From Planctomycetota bacterium (GTDB lineage Bacteria > Planctomycetota > Planctomycetia > Planctomycetales > Planctomycetaceae), in contig QWQG01000068.1 of the NCBI GenBank assembly GCA_003670925.1, positions 1-35,220 of the forward strand: a stretch of DNA of 35,220 nt, read 5' to 3'. Positions 9,157 through 18,486 of the stretch are shown in pieces. The position numbers and the translations under genes were made by a program. Numbering within the stretch: position 1 is the first letter of the stretch; the number at the start of each line of letters is the position of its first letter. The notes beneath the pieces were generated by a model. The model ran no database searches, had not been told where the DNA came from, and worked only from the letters and a program-made list of their open reading frames with translations.

Positions 9157-9387
9157 GTAGCTGACTATTTTGCGGTTCACTAATGTGGGGGGTGCGTGGC
9201 TGCTGAAACCATGCCAGCGAAATTTACGACAGTCTCCCCAAAAGCATGCTTCCTGGGAGTTATTCAGGTTGTAGACTGCACAATGCTGGCGGATACTTAG
9301 GCGGGGAGTAGCATTTCAGAAGCCGTTGCTGAAATTCCTCAAGCCGTACGACCATCGCGTCCAATCTTCGTCAGATGTAAACTTGCC

Positions 9388-10770
9388 ATGTTATCACCGC
9401 TGTTTCATTTCAATCGTCGCAGCCTGCTGAAAGTCACGTCCGCGAGCGTCCTAGGGGCGACTCTGCCATGCACTGCTGCGCAGGCCGTTGCCAATCTGAA
9501 GAGAGCAAACCCAAAAGCAAAATCAGTGCTGTTGGTTCTGCTGAGCGGTGGGCCGAGTCAACTGGACATGTGGGACCCGAAACCGGATGCTCCCGCCGAG
9601 ATCCGTGGTGAGTTCAGGGCTATCAATACGGCTGTTCCAGGTATTTCCATTTGCGAGCACATGCCACAACTGGCGTCGCGAATTGAGCATTGGTCCATTA
9701 TTCGTTCAATGGCGCACGTCGAGCATAATCATCTGCTGGCAACCCATGTTGCGTTGACAGGGCGCCCGACACCGATTCCACGAGCCGGCAGTGATCTGGA
9801 TCGTGTTGAGTCTCGGAACGACTTTCCGAATTTTGCTGCAGCACTCGATTTTGTGAAGCCACGTCAGGACGGAATCCCCAACGGAGTTTCGCTGCCAAAC
9901 TATTTAATTGAAGGCCCTTTGACGTGGCCTGGCCAGCATGCCGGATTTTTGGGAACGCGGCATGATCCTTGGCAGATCAATCATGACCCGAATGATCCCA
10001 ATTTCCGCGTTGATTCACTCAGCCTGCCTCAGGACATGAATGCGGATCGATTGGTGACGAGACGGAGTCTCTTGGATCAGCTCAATCAGAATAACACACA
10101 CCTGGCAGCGGACACCCGGACAACCGCGTTCTGTGAACAACAGGACGTGGCATTTTCTTTATTGACGTCCGCTCGAGTGGCAGAAGCATTTCAAATCAAC
10201 AACGAAGATGCGGCGTGTCGAGATCGCTATGGTCGCCACAAATTTGGGCAGTCGCTCTTGTTATCTCGACGCCTCATTGAAGCGGGAGTTCCTGTTGTTC
10301 AGGCCACGATGGGAATCGTGCAGACATGGGACACCCATGTGGATAACTGGGGTCGCTTAAAGAATACCTTGCTCCCTCAGTTGGACCAAGGGCTTGCGGC
10401 GTTGATGGATGATCTGTCAGCGAGTGGACGCTTGAACGAAACGATGATTGTGGTGATGGGTGAGTTTGGTCGAACTCCGAAAGTGTCAACTTTGCCGGGG
10501 CAAACGGTGCCTGGGCGCGATCACTGGGCCCATGCTTATTCGGCCTTGTTTGCCGGTGCTGGAATTCGCGGCGGGCAGACTATTGGCGAAACGGACTCGA
10601 TCGCCGCCTATCCGCTGTCCCACGCGTGGAGCCCTGCTGATGTGGGCACAACCGTACTGGATGCACTTGGAGTTCCTCATGACGCAATGGTGGTCGATCC
10701 ACTGGGTCGACCCACTCATCTTCTAAACGGTGAAGTGATTGCGCCATTGTTCACAGGATCTGCTGTCTAA
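9388..10770 (+). CDS. DUF1501 family protein, Tat-type signal (first of tandem pair)
   Basis: DUF1501 proteins are predicted members of the alkaline phosphatase/sulfatase superfamily, abundant in planctomycetes and of unproven substrate. The N-terminus has a twin-arginine-type signal (NRRSLLK, residues 9-15, then a hydrophobic stretch to TAAQA), so export in folded form is likely. Family motifs seen are SGGPSQLDMWDPKP (about 53-66), WDTHVDNW, MGEFGRTP (about 358) and GRDHW (about 376), which carry the presumed metal ligands. The 460-aa length is typical. The ATG at 9388 has no clear SD. It lies 21 bases before a second DUF1501 gene, so the two are probably one operon. The DUF1549/DUF1553 gene that often accompanies this family is absent. 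Confidence 0.9.
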   Translation: MLSPLFHFNRRSLLKVTSASVLGATLPCTAAQAVANLKRANPKAKSVLLVLLSGGPSQLDMWDPKPDAPAEIRGEFRAINTAVPGISICEHMPQLASRIEHWSIIRSMAHVEHNHLLATHVALTGRPTPIPRAGSDLDRVESRNDFPNFAAALDFVKPRQDGIPNGVSLPNYLIEGPLTWPGQHAGFLGTRHDPWQINHDPNDPNFRVDSLSLPQDMNADRLVTRRSLLDQLNQNNTHLAADTRTTAFCEQQDVAFSLLTSARVAEAFQINNEDAACRDRYGRHKFGQSLLLSRRLIEAGVPVVQATMGIVQTWDTHVDNWGRLKNTLLPQLDQGLAALMDDLSASGRLNETMIVVMGEFGRTPKVSTLPGQTVPGRDHWAHAYSALFAGAGIRGGQTIGETDSIAAYPLSHAWSPADVGTTVLDALGVPHDAMVVDPLGRPTHLLNGEVIAPLFTGSAV

Positions 10771-10791
10771 CTTTTCCGCCGGAGAATTTCT

Positions 10792-12201
10792 ATGCGAAAC
10801 TCAGCGATGTCGCATGAGAATTCTGCGGTGGCTGACTCAGTAAGTCGCCGCAACTGGCTGTCAAGGACAGGCATCCCCGTCGCTGGTATCGGGGCACTTC
10901 ATCAATTCTGGGACAGTGTTGCCCATGCCAGTGCGCAGCCGAAAAATCCAACGCCCCGCGCGTCAAACACATGCGGGGCAAAATCGGTAATCATGATCTT
11001 CAACTGTGGTGCGCCCAGCCACATTGACTTATGGGACATGAAGCCCAATGCTCCATCTGAGCTTCGCGGCCCGTTTCAACCGATCTCAACCAACGTGTCC
11101 GGGATAGAGATTTCTGAGCTGCTGCCGGAAGTCGCCAAGCGAATGGACAAGCTGTCGATCGTGCGCACGCTGCACCATACGCATGGAGGACACAATTCGG
11201 GGATGCATTGGTCAATCGTCGGCAAGCCGTATCGAATTGACAGCACGCTCATTAATCCCAGTCGTGCGGATATTCCTAGTTTCGGAACGCTCATCAACTG
11301 GCTGGCCCAACGCGACGGATATACGGGCAACGTGCCGCCCTATGTGATCAGTCCGTCGCCGCATTGTGACAGCACAAAGTATTTGACACCGGGGCAATTC
11401 GGTGGATGTCTTGGAAGTCGATTCGATCCCTTTGTGCTGAATTCGGATCCCAACGCTAAAGATTTCCAGATCCCAGGCATGAAACTCGACGAAGCAATCA
11501 CCCTGCAACGCCTGCTAGATCGTCAGTCTCTGCTGCAGACACTGGACGTGCATGGCAAGTTCGTGGCCTCCGACATCACGGCCGATATCGACGTGCAGCG
11601 TGCCACGGCTCTCGGGCTTATCGGTTCAAATACTGCGAGTGAAGTCTTCGATCTCACCCGAGAACCAGACAGCGTCCGTGATCGTTACGGACGACACAGT
11701 TGGGGGCAGTCGCATTTGCTGGCACGTCGCTTGGTCGAAGCTGGCAGCCGTTTTGTTACGACAGTCAATGGCCCGAGCATTACGTGGGACACTCACAAAG
11801 ACAACTTCAACCAGCTGCAGAATCGCCTTGTACCCCCGATGGAAAAAGCTTTTGTTGCCTTGGTAGATGACTTGTCTGAACGCGGCCTGCTGGATGAAAC
11901 GCTCGTGATCTGGATGGGTGATTTTGGACGAACTCCGATGATCAATAAAGACGCTGGACGCGATCATTGGCCACAGTGTTATTCGATGGTGCTTGCCGGT
12001 GGCGGAATTCGAGGCGGTCAGGTCATCGGCGAATCGGACAAGACCGGTGCTTATCCATTCGTCCGCCCCATCACTCCTGCCGACATTCACGCCACAGTCT
12101 TTGCCGCGCTCGGCTATGACGCGAAAAGTCTCACATACCACATGCCTGATGGTCGGCCGATGCCGGTTTGCGATGGTGAAGTGATTCGTGAACTGCTTTG
12201 A
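10792..12201 (+). CDS. DUF1501 family protein, Tat-type signal (second of tandem pair)
   Basis: This is a 469-aa paralogue of the preceding gene with the same motif order: GAPSHIDLWDMKP (from about 73), WDTHKDNFNQL, MGDFGRTP (about 376) and GRDHWPQCYS (about 389). A twin-arginine-like SRRNWLS (18-24) precedes a short hydrophobic segment (GIPVAGIGAL), so it is probably exported, although the signal is weaker than in the neighbour. GGAG at 10781-10784 supports the ATG at 10792. The two proteins differ widely outside the motifs, so the duplication is old or the genes were assembled separately. The substrate is unknown; a hydrolase acting on sulfate or phosphate esters is only inferred from the fold. 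Confidence 0.9.
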   Translation: MRNSAMSHENSAVADSVSRRNWLSRTGIPVAGIGALHQFWDSVAHASAQPKNPTPRASNTCGAKSVIMIFNCGAPSHIDLWDMKPNAPSELRGPFQPISTNVSGIEISELLPEVAKRMDKLSIVRTLHHTHGGHNSGMHWSIVGKPYRIDSTLINPSRADIPSFGTLINWLAQRDGYTGNVPPYVISPSPHCDSTKYLTPGQFGGCLGSRFDPFVLNSDPNAKDFQIPGMKLDEAITLQRLLDRQSLLQTLDVHGKFVASDITADIDVQRATALGLIGSNTASEVFDLTREPDSVRDRYGRHSWGQSHLLARRLVEAGSRFVTTVNGPSITWDTHKDNFNQLQNRLVPPMEKAFVALVDDLSERGLLDETLVIWMGDFGRTPMINKDAGRDHWPQCYSMVLAGGGIRGGQVIGESDKTGAYPFVRPITPADIHATVFAALGYDAKSLTYHMPDGRPMPVCDGEVIRELL

Positions 12202-12381
12202 TTCGCGTTAGCCGTTTGTCCGCATTGCACGGCAATGACAAGCGGGAAGCGGATCTCACTTCCCTGCGGTCACAAAGATGGTAAGTCACGCAGAAGCCCT
12301 TGAATCAGAAGATTCCCTTCGACAGGTTTGACTTTCCACCTCCTGTCCTTGATCTACATCAAACATATTTTGCGAATTCAC

Positions 12382-12996
12382 ATGAATCTGAAGTCTCCAG
12401 TCGTGCTCAAACTTGGCGGCAGTTTATTGACGTTGCCGGATCTAATGGAACGACTGCATGCCGTCGTGCGGTTATTGCATCCGCAGAAAGTTCTGATCGT
12501 CGTTGGTGGTGGCCCGGCGGCGGATGAGATTCGACGGCTGGATAATTTGGCCTGTCTCACGACCACGCAGGCTCATTGGAATGCTATCGCGGCAATGACG
12601 TTCAACGCACGTGTTCTGTCGCGTGTCAGCAAATGCCTACCTGTCGTTTCAAACCGGATGCACGCAGCGACGGCATGGCAGGAGCACAATGCCGTCCTGC
12701 TCGATGCTAACGCGTTTCTGCGCAAGGAACAGAGCCAGTATGCTCGTTTTCTCCCAGCATCATGGAGCGTGACAAGTGATTCCATCGCTGCTTTTCTGGC
12801 GCTCTACTGGCCGGCAACACAAGTGGTGTTCTGTAAATCGTGTGATTTAATGTCGCCGCAAATCGAGCAACTCTGTCTGGGCGGCCTGCTCGATCAATGG
12901 CTTCCAAATTTGTGCACATCACTCGAGCAGTCCGGCGTTCAATTGCAGTGGCTCAACCTCCGGGCTGAGATTCCTAAATTAACGCTGATTCGTTAG
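12382..12996 (+). CDS. Amino-acid-kinase-fold protein, MfnE/COG2054-like
   Basis: The 204-aa product has the amino acid kinase fold: VVLKLGGSLL (7-16) for phosphate binding, VLIVVGGGPAADEIR (37-51), and WSVTSDSIAAFLA followed by VVFCKSCDL near residues 130-160. This pattern, with a short lid-less chain, resembles the archaeal aspartokinase-like group that includes MfnE, the kinase for the aminomethylfuran precursor of methanofuran. Planctomycetes are known to carry tetrahydromethanopterin/methanofuran-type C1 genes, so such a role is plausible but unproven here. None of the other C1 genes is in the window. I take the ATG at 12382; an in-frame TTG at 12328 would add an unlikely tail. No SD is seen. 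Confidence 0.75.
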   Translation: MNLKSPVVLKLGGSLLTLPDLMERLHAVVRLLHPQKVLIVVGGGPAADEIRRLDNLACLTTTQAHWNAIAAMTFNARVLSRVSKCLPVVSNRMHAATAWQEHNAVLLDANAFLRKEQSQYARFLPASWSVTSDSIAAFLALYWPATQVVFCKSCDLMSPQIEQLCLGGLLDQWLPNLCTSLEQSGVQLQWLNLRAEIPKLTLIR

Positions 12997-13045
12997 CTTA
13001 ACCGGTTCATTGGGTACAATTAGACTGGGGATTTTCCCGTAATGC

Positions 13046-13061
13046 CGCTCGAAAACGAGCG
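13046..13061. promoter_or_regulatory. GC-rich hairpin between the kinase gene and the PilZ gene
   Basis: CGCTCG (13046-13051), AAAA loop and CGAGCG (13056-13061) form a perfect 6-bp stem. It lies about 50 bases after the kinase stop and about 78 bases before the PilZ start. There is no T-run, so it is either an attenuating or RNA-stabilising hairpin, or chance. Confidence 0.35.
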
Positions 13062-13138
13062 TGCGTTTGCGCCATCCCGTGCCGTATGACATACGCTCCA
13101 TGATACAGAGGACGGGAACTCGTTGAGGCCTAAATGTC

Positions 13139-13459
13139 ATGAGTGGTCAGCGTGAACATTATCGAATTCAATATGCCGATCGTGAACCCCTCTGGCTCAC
13201 GGTTGGTAATGCTAAGCACGCAATCCATGATCTCTCGGAGAGTGGCGTTTGTGTGGACAAAACTCCTGACTTCGAGGAAGGCCTACCACCACAAGAGGTT
13301 GCGATCGTCTTCCGAGATAGCAGTAGGTTTTTGACGACTGCAGTCTTCGTGCGCAACGACGACAGTCGAACCGTCATTCGATTCTTAAAACTCCTGCCAC
13401 TTGCTCTAATTCTGGCAGAACAAAGGCGACTGAGACTCCTGTTCCGGCATGTTGACTGA
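13139..13459 (+). CDS. Single-domain PilZ protein (putative c-di-GMP receptor)
   Basis: The 106-aa product fits a stand-alone PilZ domain. It has the RxxxR motif near the N-terminus (REHYR, R5 and R9) and the second ligand motif DxSxxG (DLSESG, 31-36), the two elements that bind cyclic di-GMP. Beta-strand segments and a C-terminal helix with LAEQRRLRLLF follow, the usual end of the domain. Both binding motifs are intact, so ligand binding is likely. The target is unknown because no output domain is fused and the neighbours are unrelated. TGAGG at 13124-13128 precedes the ATG at 13139. It converges on the GHKL ATPase gene with an 86-base gap. Confidence 0.7.
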   Translation: MSGQREHYRIQYADREPLWLTVGNAKHAIHDLSESGVCVDKTPDFEEGLPPQEVAIVFRDSSRFLTTAVFVRNDDSRTVIRFLKLLPLALILAEQRRLRLLFRHVD

Positions 13460-13545
13460 CGCAGGCATGGCTTGTTTTAGATCAGCATGGAGCAACATCG
13501 ATCAGCAGCACCATGACATGCCGCCGGATTGATGATCATTGCTCG

Positions 13546-15492
13546 TTAAACGTCTTGCAGTTGTGGCGTGCTGGTGGCCTGCATGACTTTGTTTGACGGT
13601 TGACTGTTGCGCGCCTGCAGGAACAGATCACGATTAAGGTCAAAGCCGGTCACCACAACGCTGAATTCGTCAGCAAGCGGATAAATCACCAAATGATTGG
13701 CGGCGCGAATTTCAGTGATCGCGTTTTTGGCTTCGATACAAATTGGATTTTGATCCAATTGAAAATCAGAGTTCGAATATTTTTTTAGAGGATTACCGCC
13801 GCGGCGATCGTACGCAATCAGCACTTCGACTGGGCGGCGAGGTTCCACCACATCGGATAGACTCCCTACACGAAAACCACCCTGACGACTGGACAAGCGA
13901 AATGACTTCTGTTTGCGGGGCTTCGTATTCAGGACTTTCAGGCGATCTATCGCGGCCTCACCGCCCTTGTTGGTCATTGATGAGAACTGCACTGAGATCC
14001 CTCGCTGATCTTTGCCAGTCCCGACAGAAAAGACGTCCAAGAGAAGTTCTGGATCATCATCATCGGCGGCTTCTGCCAGCATCTGGCAGAGATCTGACAC
14101 TGCGTTTCGAATAAACCGGAGGGTCGCCGCACCGTTGACGTATTTGCCTTTGAAGTGAGATGTTTCTTCACTCCATTCTGTATGCGCAGGATTTTCCGCG
14201 TCGCCCAAAAATCCAGTCAGCGGAGCATCATCAATCGCTACGATCGCATAAACATCCCGCATCAGGCGAGAACGCACATCGGAAATCACAATGCCGTCGC
14301 GGATGAACATTGGTCTCTTCTGCGCTGACCCCTCAGCCCGTTCAATGTAGGCATCGAATTGCGTGCGTTTACTGAGTCCATTTTTATACTGCACAATTGC
14401 CGGAATACGCACGGCAATCCGGCCGGCTTCGGACAGCGTTTTTCGCATACCTTCGAACAGCCTGTCATCGATAGATTTGCGGTTCCATTTGGTCGCCTTC
14501 CCCATAAAACTGTTGAGCACGATCAATGATTTTTCGTCGGCACGGTGCAACGCCCACTGCGTCAGATTTAGCAACGGCTGAATCACATCACGAATAGCAT
14601 CGGCACTTTCGCTGACAACAGTCGCCAGCGACTGCGCGTTGAGTACCGTTTGTGTGTCCGCGTCTTCGACCGTTACGACAAGATCGTCTTTCAGGATGGG
14701 ATAAAAATAGTCTTGGACGATCGCATCCACAACTGCGGCAGGTGTCCAGCGTTCATCACAAAATGGCACGACGATGGAGAGGCCGGGATCGTGTCCGCGT
14801 TCCAGACAAAAATCTTTCGCAAACTGTTGAATAAAATCTGGGTCGTCGACTGGCGTAGCGGCGGCGTCTTTCTCCGGTTTTTCACCGAACCAGCCGTCCG
14901 GCGTAAAACTCTTGTCGTCAATGTTGTGCGAACGCAGGATCGACTGCCCGACGAGCAACCTCTGGCGGTCATCATGCCGAACCGTGACGCCAAAAAAACT
15001 GCGAATACGGCTGCATCGTGGAAAGACGAACTTGCCAAGTCCCCAACGTCCACGTCCCGATTCCGTTTTATTCGACTGCCCTTCCGCCCGGAAGAAGTAG
15101 TAAAAAGGGTTCCGCACGCCGGCAACTTCATGGTACTGATGCACGTCTCCTGTCAATCCTGTGGTACCGCTGTCTTCGTACGTGATGAAACAACAGTTAT
15201 CGTCACGTCCCGGTGAATCACGTAGACCGCTGCCTTCGGCGTGAAAATGGTCCCAGCCACCCTTGAAGTAACGTTTGGATGCGTCTGTCGATAAGGCCGA
15301 TTTGCTGCCGGAAACAAAAATTCGCACGGAGACTGGCCCTAGATTGCCAGCACGCCGCGCGTCCATCGAATTCTGGACGGCTTCCCTTACAAATGCCCGT
15401 AACTCGGTATCGTTCGCGAAAAACTCACCTTGAGTCGCTTCGCGATTCTTAAACCGAGGGTTCACTTTGCTAAAATGCCAAGTCAGTTTCAT
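13546..15492 (-). CDS. Orphan GHKL (Hsp90/MutL-like) ATPase, unknown function
   Basis: The 648-aa product has a GHKL ATP-binding domain at its N-terminus: N-box EAVQNSMDA (E37, N41, D44), G1 box EDSGTTGLTG (D107, G109, G112) and G2 box GRGRWGLGKFVF (146-157). After residue 157 there is a long region without recognised domains, including a probable transducer-like part (GLSIVVPF, VVDAIVQDYFYPIL). Related multi-domain GHKL proteins occur in MutL/MORC-type conflict systems (MutL plus Z1 helicase plus AIPR and the like), which makes a defence role conceivable. None of those partners is present here, and no kinase, topoisomerase or mismatch-repair C-terminal domain is visible. I start at the ATG at 15492 (MKLTWHF); an in-frame GTG at 15558 is possible. 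It is flanked by convergent PilZ and divergent isomerase genes. Confidence 0.75.
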   Translation of the reverse strand: MKLTWHFSKVNPRFKNREATQGEFFANDTELRAFVREAVQNSMDARRAGNLGPVSVRIFVSGSKSALSTDASKRYFKGGWDHFHAEGSGLRDSPGRDDNCCFITYEDSGTTGLTGDVHQYHEVAGVRNPFYYFFRAEGQSNKTESGRGRWGLGKFVFPRCSRIRSFFGVTVRHDDRQRLLVGQSILRSHNIDDKSFTPDGWFGEKPEKDAAATPVDDPDFIQQFAKDFCLERGHDPGLSIVVPFCDERWTPAAVVDAIVQDYFYPILKDDLVVTVEDADTQTVLNAQSLATVVSESADAIRDVIQPLLNLTQWALHRADEKSLIVLNSFMGKATKWNRKSIDDRLFEGMRKTLSEAGRIAVRIPAIVQYKNGLSKRTQFDAYIERAEGSAQKRPMFIRDGIVISDVRSRLMRDVYAIVAIDDAPLTGFLGDAENPAHTEWSEETSHFKGKYVNGAATLRFIRNAVSDLCQMLAEAADDDDPELLLDVFSVGTGKDQRGISVQFSSMTNKGGEAAIDRLKVLNTKPRKQKSFRLSSRQGGFRVGSLSDVVEPRRPVEVLIAYDRRGGNPLKKYSNSDFQLDQNPICIEAKNAITEIRAANHLVIYPLADEFSVVVTGFDLNRDLFLQARNSQPSNKVMQATSTPQLQDV

Positions 15493-15791
15493 GTTGGGTC
15501 TGCCACGAATCATCATCACTAAATCGCGAGACGTTCCAGAATATCGCGGGTTGGTCACTGTTCAAGTGAGAATCACCCATCTTCATGCATCGGCTTGAAT
15601 CTCTGAGAATCACAGTCAGAATAAGCGACATGCAACACCCTCATGGGATGATTGCTTTCCCTTGATCTGGTATGAATTCTCCATAAAGCTAGGTCAGTTT
15701 CATTTTGCAGCCTGAATCGTTATTTTTTGAGAGCTTTTAACAGTCTTCCCCGCTTTTTTAATTTCAAAATCTAGCACGACTGAGGTCCGGA

Positions 15792-16772
15792 ATGTCCATT
15801 GATCGACGACGTTTTGTGTCCTCCGCAGTGCTTTCAGGCGTCGGAACGACCCTGTCAGGTTCGAACGCTGCTTGCGGCGCAGTGCTTGCTTTACCTGCTC
15901 CTGCAATTCGGGAAGCCGCGGACGGTTTTCGCTTTTGCCTGAACACCAGCACGATTCGTGAACCGAAGCTGGGGATCCAAAAGGAAGTTGAAATCGCGGG
16001 TGCTGCCGGATACGACGGCATCGAGCCGTGGATTCCGACGCTGCGGGAATTCGTCAGTGGCGGTGGAAAACTGTCCGATCTTAGTAAACAAATTGCCGAC
16101 GCTGGTCTCACTGTCGAAAGCGCCATCGGATTCGCACAATGGATCGTTGACGACGAGAAACGTCGCATGGAAGCTCTGGAAGAAGCAAAACGCGACATGG
16201 ACATGCTCCGTGAAATCGGCGGTACACGCATCGCGGCACCCCCCGTCGGTGCACATCAGGGTGATAGTCCTAAGATTGAATTGCAGGTGGTCACTGAACG
16301 TTTTCGAGCCCTCTTGGAAATCGGCGATCAGACGGGCGTTGTGCCGCAATTGGAAGTCTGGGGCTTTTCACAGAACCTGTCTCGGCTTGGCGAAGTTATG
16401 TACGTTGTTGGTGAGAGCGGACATCCGAAAGCTTGTCTATTGCTCGACATTTATCATCTCTACCGAGGTGGCTCAGACTTCACTGGACTTGACCTAATGA
16501 GCGACCATGCCTTGCAAGTTTTTCACGTCAATGATTATCCGGCAACGCCATCTCACGAAAAGATGAACGATTCGGACCGCGTGTATCCTGGTGATGGAAT
16601 CGCACCGATGTCACAGATCCTAAAAGCAATCGGAGGCAATGGACGCAGCATCGTATTGTCGCTGGAATTGTTTAACCGTGACTATTGGAAACAAGATCCA
16701 CGGGAAGTCGCAAAGACCGGCCTCGCAAAGATGAAGGCAGCAGTCGAAAAAGCCTCACAGGATAAAGCCTAG
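15792..16772 (+). CDS. Exported sugar phosphate isomerase/epimerase-like TIM barrel
   Basis: This xylose-isomerase-like TIM-barrel protein (AP endonuclease 2 superfamily) has 326 aa. A twin-arginine signal (DRRRFVSSAVLSG) indicates export. The metal-binding set usual for epimerases and isomerases of this fold is complete: E188 in QLEVWG, D219 in LLLDIYHLYRG (with H222), H245 in FHVNDYP and E292 in LSLELFNRDYW. This supports an active enzyme on a sugar or keto-sugar, but the substrate cannot be read from sequence. The start is the ATG at 15792. About 300 bases separate it from the divergent GHKL gene. It is convergent with the DUF1501 gene, ending 102 bases away. Confidence 0.88.
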   Translation: MSIDRRRFVSSAVLSGVGTTLSGSNAACGAVLALPAPAIREAADGFRFCLNTSTIREPKLGIQKEVEIAGAAGYDGIEPWIPTLREFVSGGGKLSDLSKQIADAGLTVESAIGFAQWIVDDEKRRMEALEEAKRDMDMLREIGGTRIAAPPVGAHQGDSPKIELQVVTERFRALLEIGDQTGVVPQLEVWGFSQNLSRLGEVMYVVGESGHPKACLLLDIYHLYRGGSDFTGLDLMSDHALQVFHVNDYPATPSHEKMNDSDRVYPGDGIAPMSQILKAIGGNGRSIVLSLELFNRDYWKQDPREVAKTGLAKMKAAVEKASQDKA

Positions 16773-16874
16773 GGCTGTTTTCAAAAACTGTTGCAGAGTT
16801 CGTGAGAACGTGGGTGCATTACCGCTTCATCAAGTCAGCCATTCTTCTTCCGAATCCAGCCATCACGACAATCA

Positions 16875-18266
16875 CTACGCTAGAATCGATTCCACAATTT
16901 TCCCATGAATGTCCGTCAGCCGGAAGTCGCGCCCCTGATAGCGGTAGGTCAGACGTTCGTGGTCGAAACCCATGCAATTCAGAATGGTCGCATTGAGATC
17001 ATGCATGTGGACAGGATTTTGCACAATGTTGTAGCCGTAGTCGTCTGTCTGTCCGAAAGTCATGCCCGGCTTGATTCCGCCGCCAGCCAGCCACATTGAG
17101 AAGCAGCGACCGTGGTGGTCGCGCCCGTAGTCGTCTTGCAGGCCGCCCTGTCCGTAGACAGTGCGTCCAAATTCCCCGCCCCAGATGATGAGCGTATCGT
17201 CCAGCATGCCGCGTTGTTTCAAATCTTTTACCAAAGCCGCCTGAGCCTGATCAATATCCATGCATTGTTTGGGAATATTCGTTGGCAGGCCACCATGGTT
17301 GTCCCAACCGCGATGATACAACTGCACAAAACGCACACCTTTTTCGAAGAGCCGGCGCGTGAGGAGGCAGTTAGCTGCAAAGGTACCGGGCTTACGAGCA
17401 TCATCGCCGTACATGCGGAATGTGGCATCAGTTTCGTGACTCAGATCGGCGAGTGCGGGAACCGATGACTGCATGCGAAATGCCATCTCATACTGCGCGA
17501 TCCTCGTTGAAATCTCCGGATCACCGGACTTCGCAAGTTGTTCGTTGTTGAGCTTTGCGATGCTGTCGAGCATTTGCCGTCGTAGTCCGCGATCAATGCC
17601 TTTCGGATCGGAAAGATACAGGACAGGATCTCCCTCACTGCGGAGCTTCACACCTTGATGGCTCGACGGCAAAAACCCACTACCCCACAATCGTTCCAAT
17701 AGCCCCTGATTCGCGTCTTTGCCGCTTCCATGTGAGATCAAGACCAGAAACGCGGGAAGATCTTCCGCTTCGCTGCCAAGTCCGTAGCTGGCCCATGCCC
17801 CAAGCGACGGACGACCGGGCTGCTGTGAACCGGTCTGCATAAATGTAATTGCCGGATCGTGATTGATGGCTTCCGTAAACATTGACTTTACGATGCAGAT
17901 GTCGTCCACGACAGATCCTGTATGCGGCAGCAGATTGCTCATGCGCGTTCCCGACTGGCCACAGGAATGAAACCCGAATTTCGGCGCTATGATGGGAAAA
18001 CTGGCTTGCCCCGACGTCATGCCCGTGAGGCGCTGACCCTGCCGAATAGAATCTGGCAGTTCTGTTCCATGGAGGCGTCGCAGTTCCGGTTTTTCGTCAA
18101 GTAATTCCAGATGCGACGGCCCACCAGACTGAAACAGGTACACGACACGCTTTGCTTTCGGCGCAAAATGCGTTGTCCTAGTGGCAGCGATTCCATCTCG
18201 CTGCAGCAATGATGCAATCGCGGCAGTGCCCAGAGCAGATTTCAACACCGTACGACGCGTGGACAT
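16875..18266 (-). CDS. DUF1501 family protein, Tat-type signal (third copy)
   Basis: The 463-aa product starts [13 protein letters not shown], a twin-arginine-type signal. Phosphatase/sulfatase-superfamily motifs follow: [14 protein letters not shown] (47-60), a [12 protein letters not shown] segment, [10 protein letters not shown] and [12 protein letters not shown]. It belongs to a different DUF1501 subgroup from the tandem pair: it has a longer N-terminal insert ([29 protein letters not shown]) typical of copies that usually sit downstream of a DUF1549/DUF1553 cytochrome-like gene. No such gene is here; upstream is the divergent TIM-barrel gene. The frame extends to 18323 without need; the ATG at 18266 gives the clean Tat signal. 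Confidence 0.9.
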   Translation of the reverse strand: MSTRRTVLKSALGTAAIASLLQRDGIAATRTTHFAPKAKRVVYLFQSGGPSHLELLDEKPELRRLHGTELPDSIRQGQRLTGMTSGQASFPIIAPKFGFHSCGQSGTRMSNLLPHTGSVVDDICIVKSMFTEAINHDPAITFMQTGSQQPGRPSLGAWASYGLGSEAEDLPAFLVLISHGSGKDANQGLLERLWGSGFLPSSHQGVKLRSEGDPVLYLSDPKGIDRGLRRQMLDSIAKLNNEQLAKSGDPEISTRIAQYEMAFRMQSSVPALADLSHETDATFRMYGDDARKPGTFAANCLLTRRLFEKGVRFVQLYHRGWDNHGGLPTNIPKQCMDIDQAQAALVKDLKQRGMLDDTLIIWGGEFGRTVYGQGGLQDDYGRDHHGRCFSMWLAGGGIKPGMTFGQTDDYGYNIVQNPVHMHDLNATILNCMGFDHERLTYRYQGRDFRLTDIHGKIVESILA

Positions 18267-18486
18267 GAGAAACACTCGTCCGAAAACACAGGATGTGCAA
18301 AGAAACCACCCGGATTGTCGCAACTTCGGGGCCAGTCGTCCAACGACGTTGCGGCAGGAACACAGTCAATCAGCCGTGGATTGCATCCGACGCTTTCTGT
18401 TCCCGGACGCAGACGACCGCTATGATCCCCAGAGTCAAAACGGTGCAGAGCAAAACGGTGCCACCCATTTTCTAGGAGTTTGCGAT

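Noticed and set aside
15700-15906. Minus-strand frame of 68 codons before the TIM-barrel gene
   Set aside because: More than half of it overlaps the well-supported gene at 15792, and no family or SD is evident.
13546-18266. Possible defence island built around the GHKL ATPase
   Set aside because: The neighbours are PilZ, TIM-barrel isomerase and DUF1501 genes; no nuclease, helicase, methylase or toxin was recognised, so only an orphan gene can be claimed.
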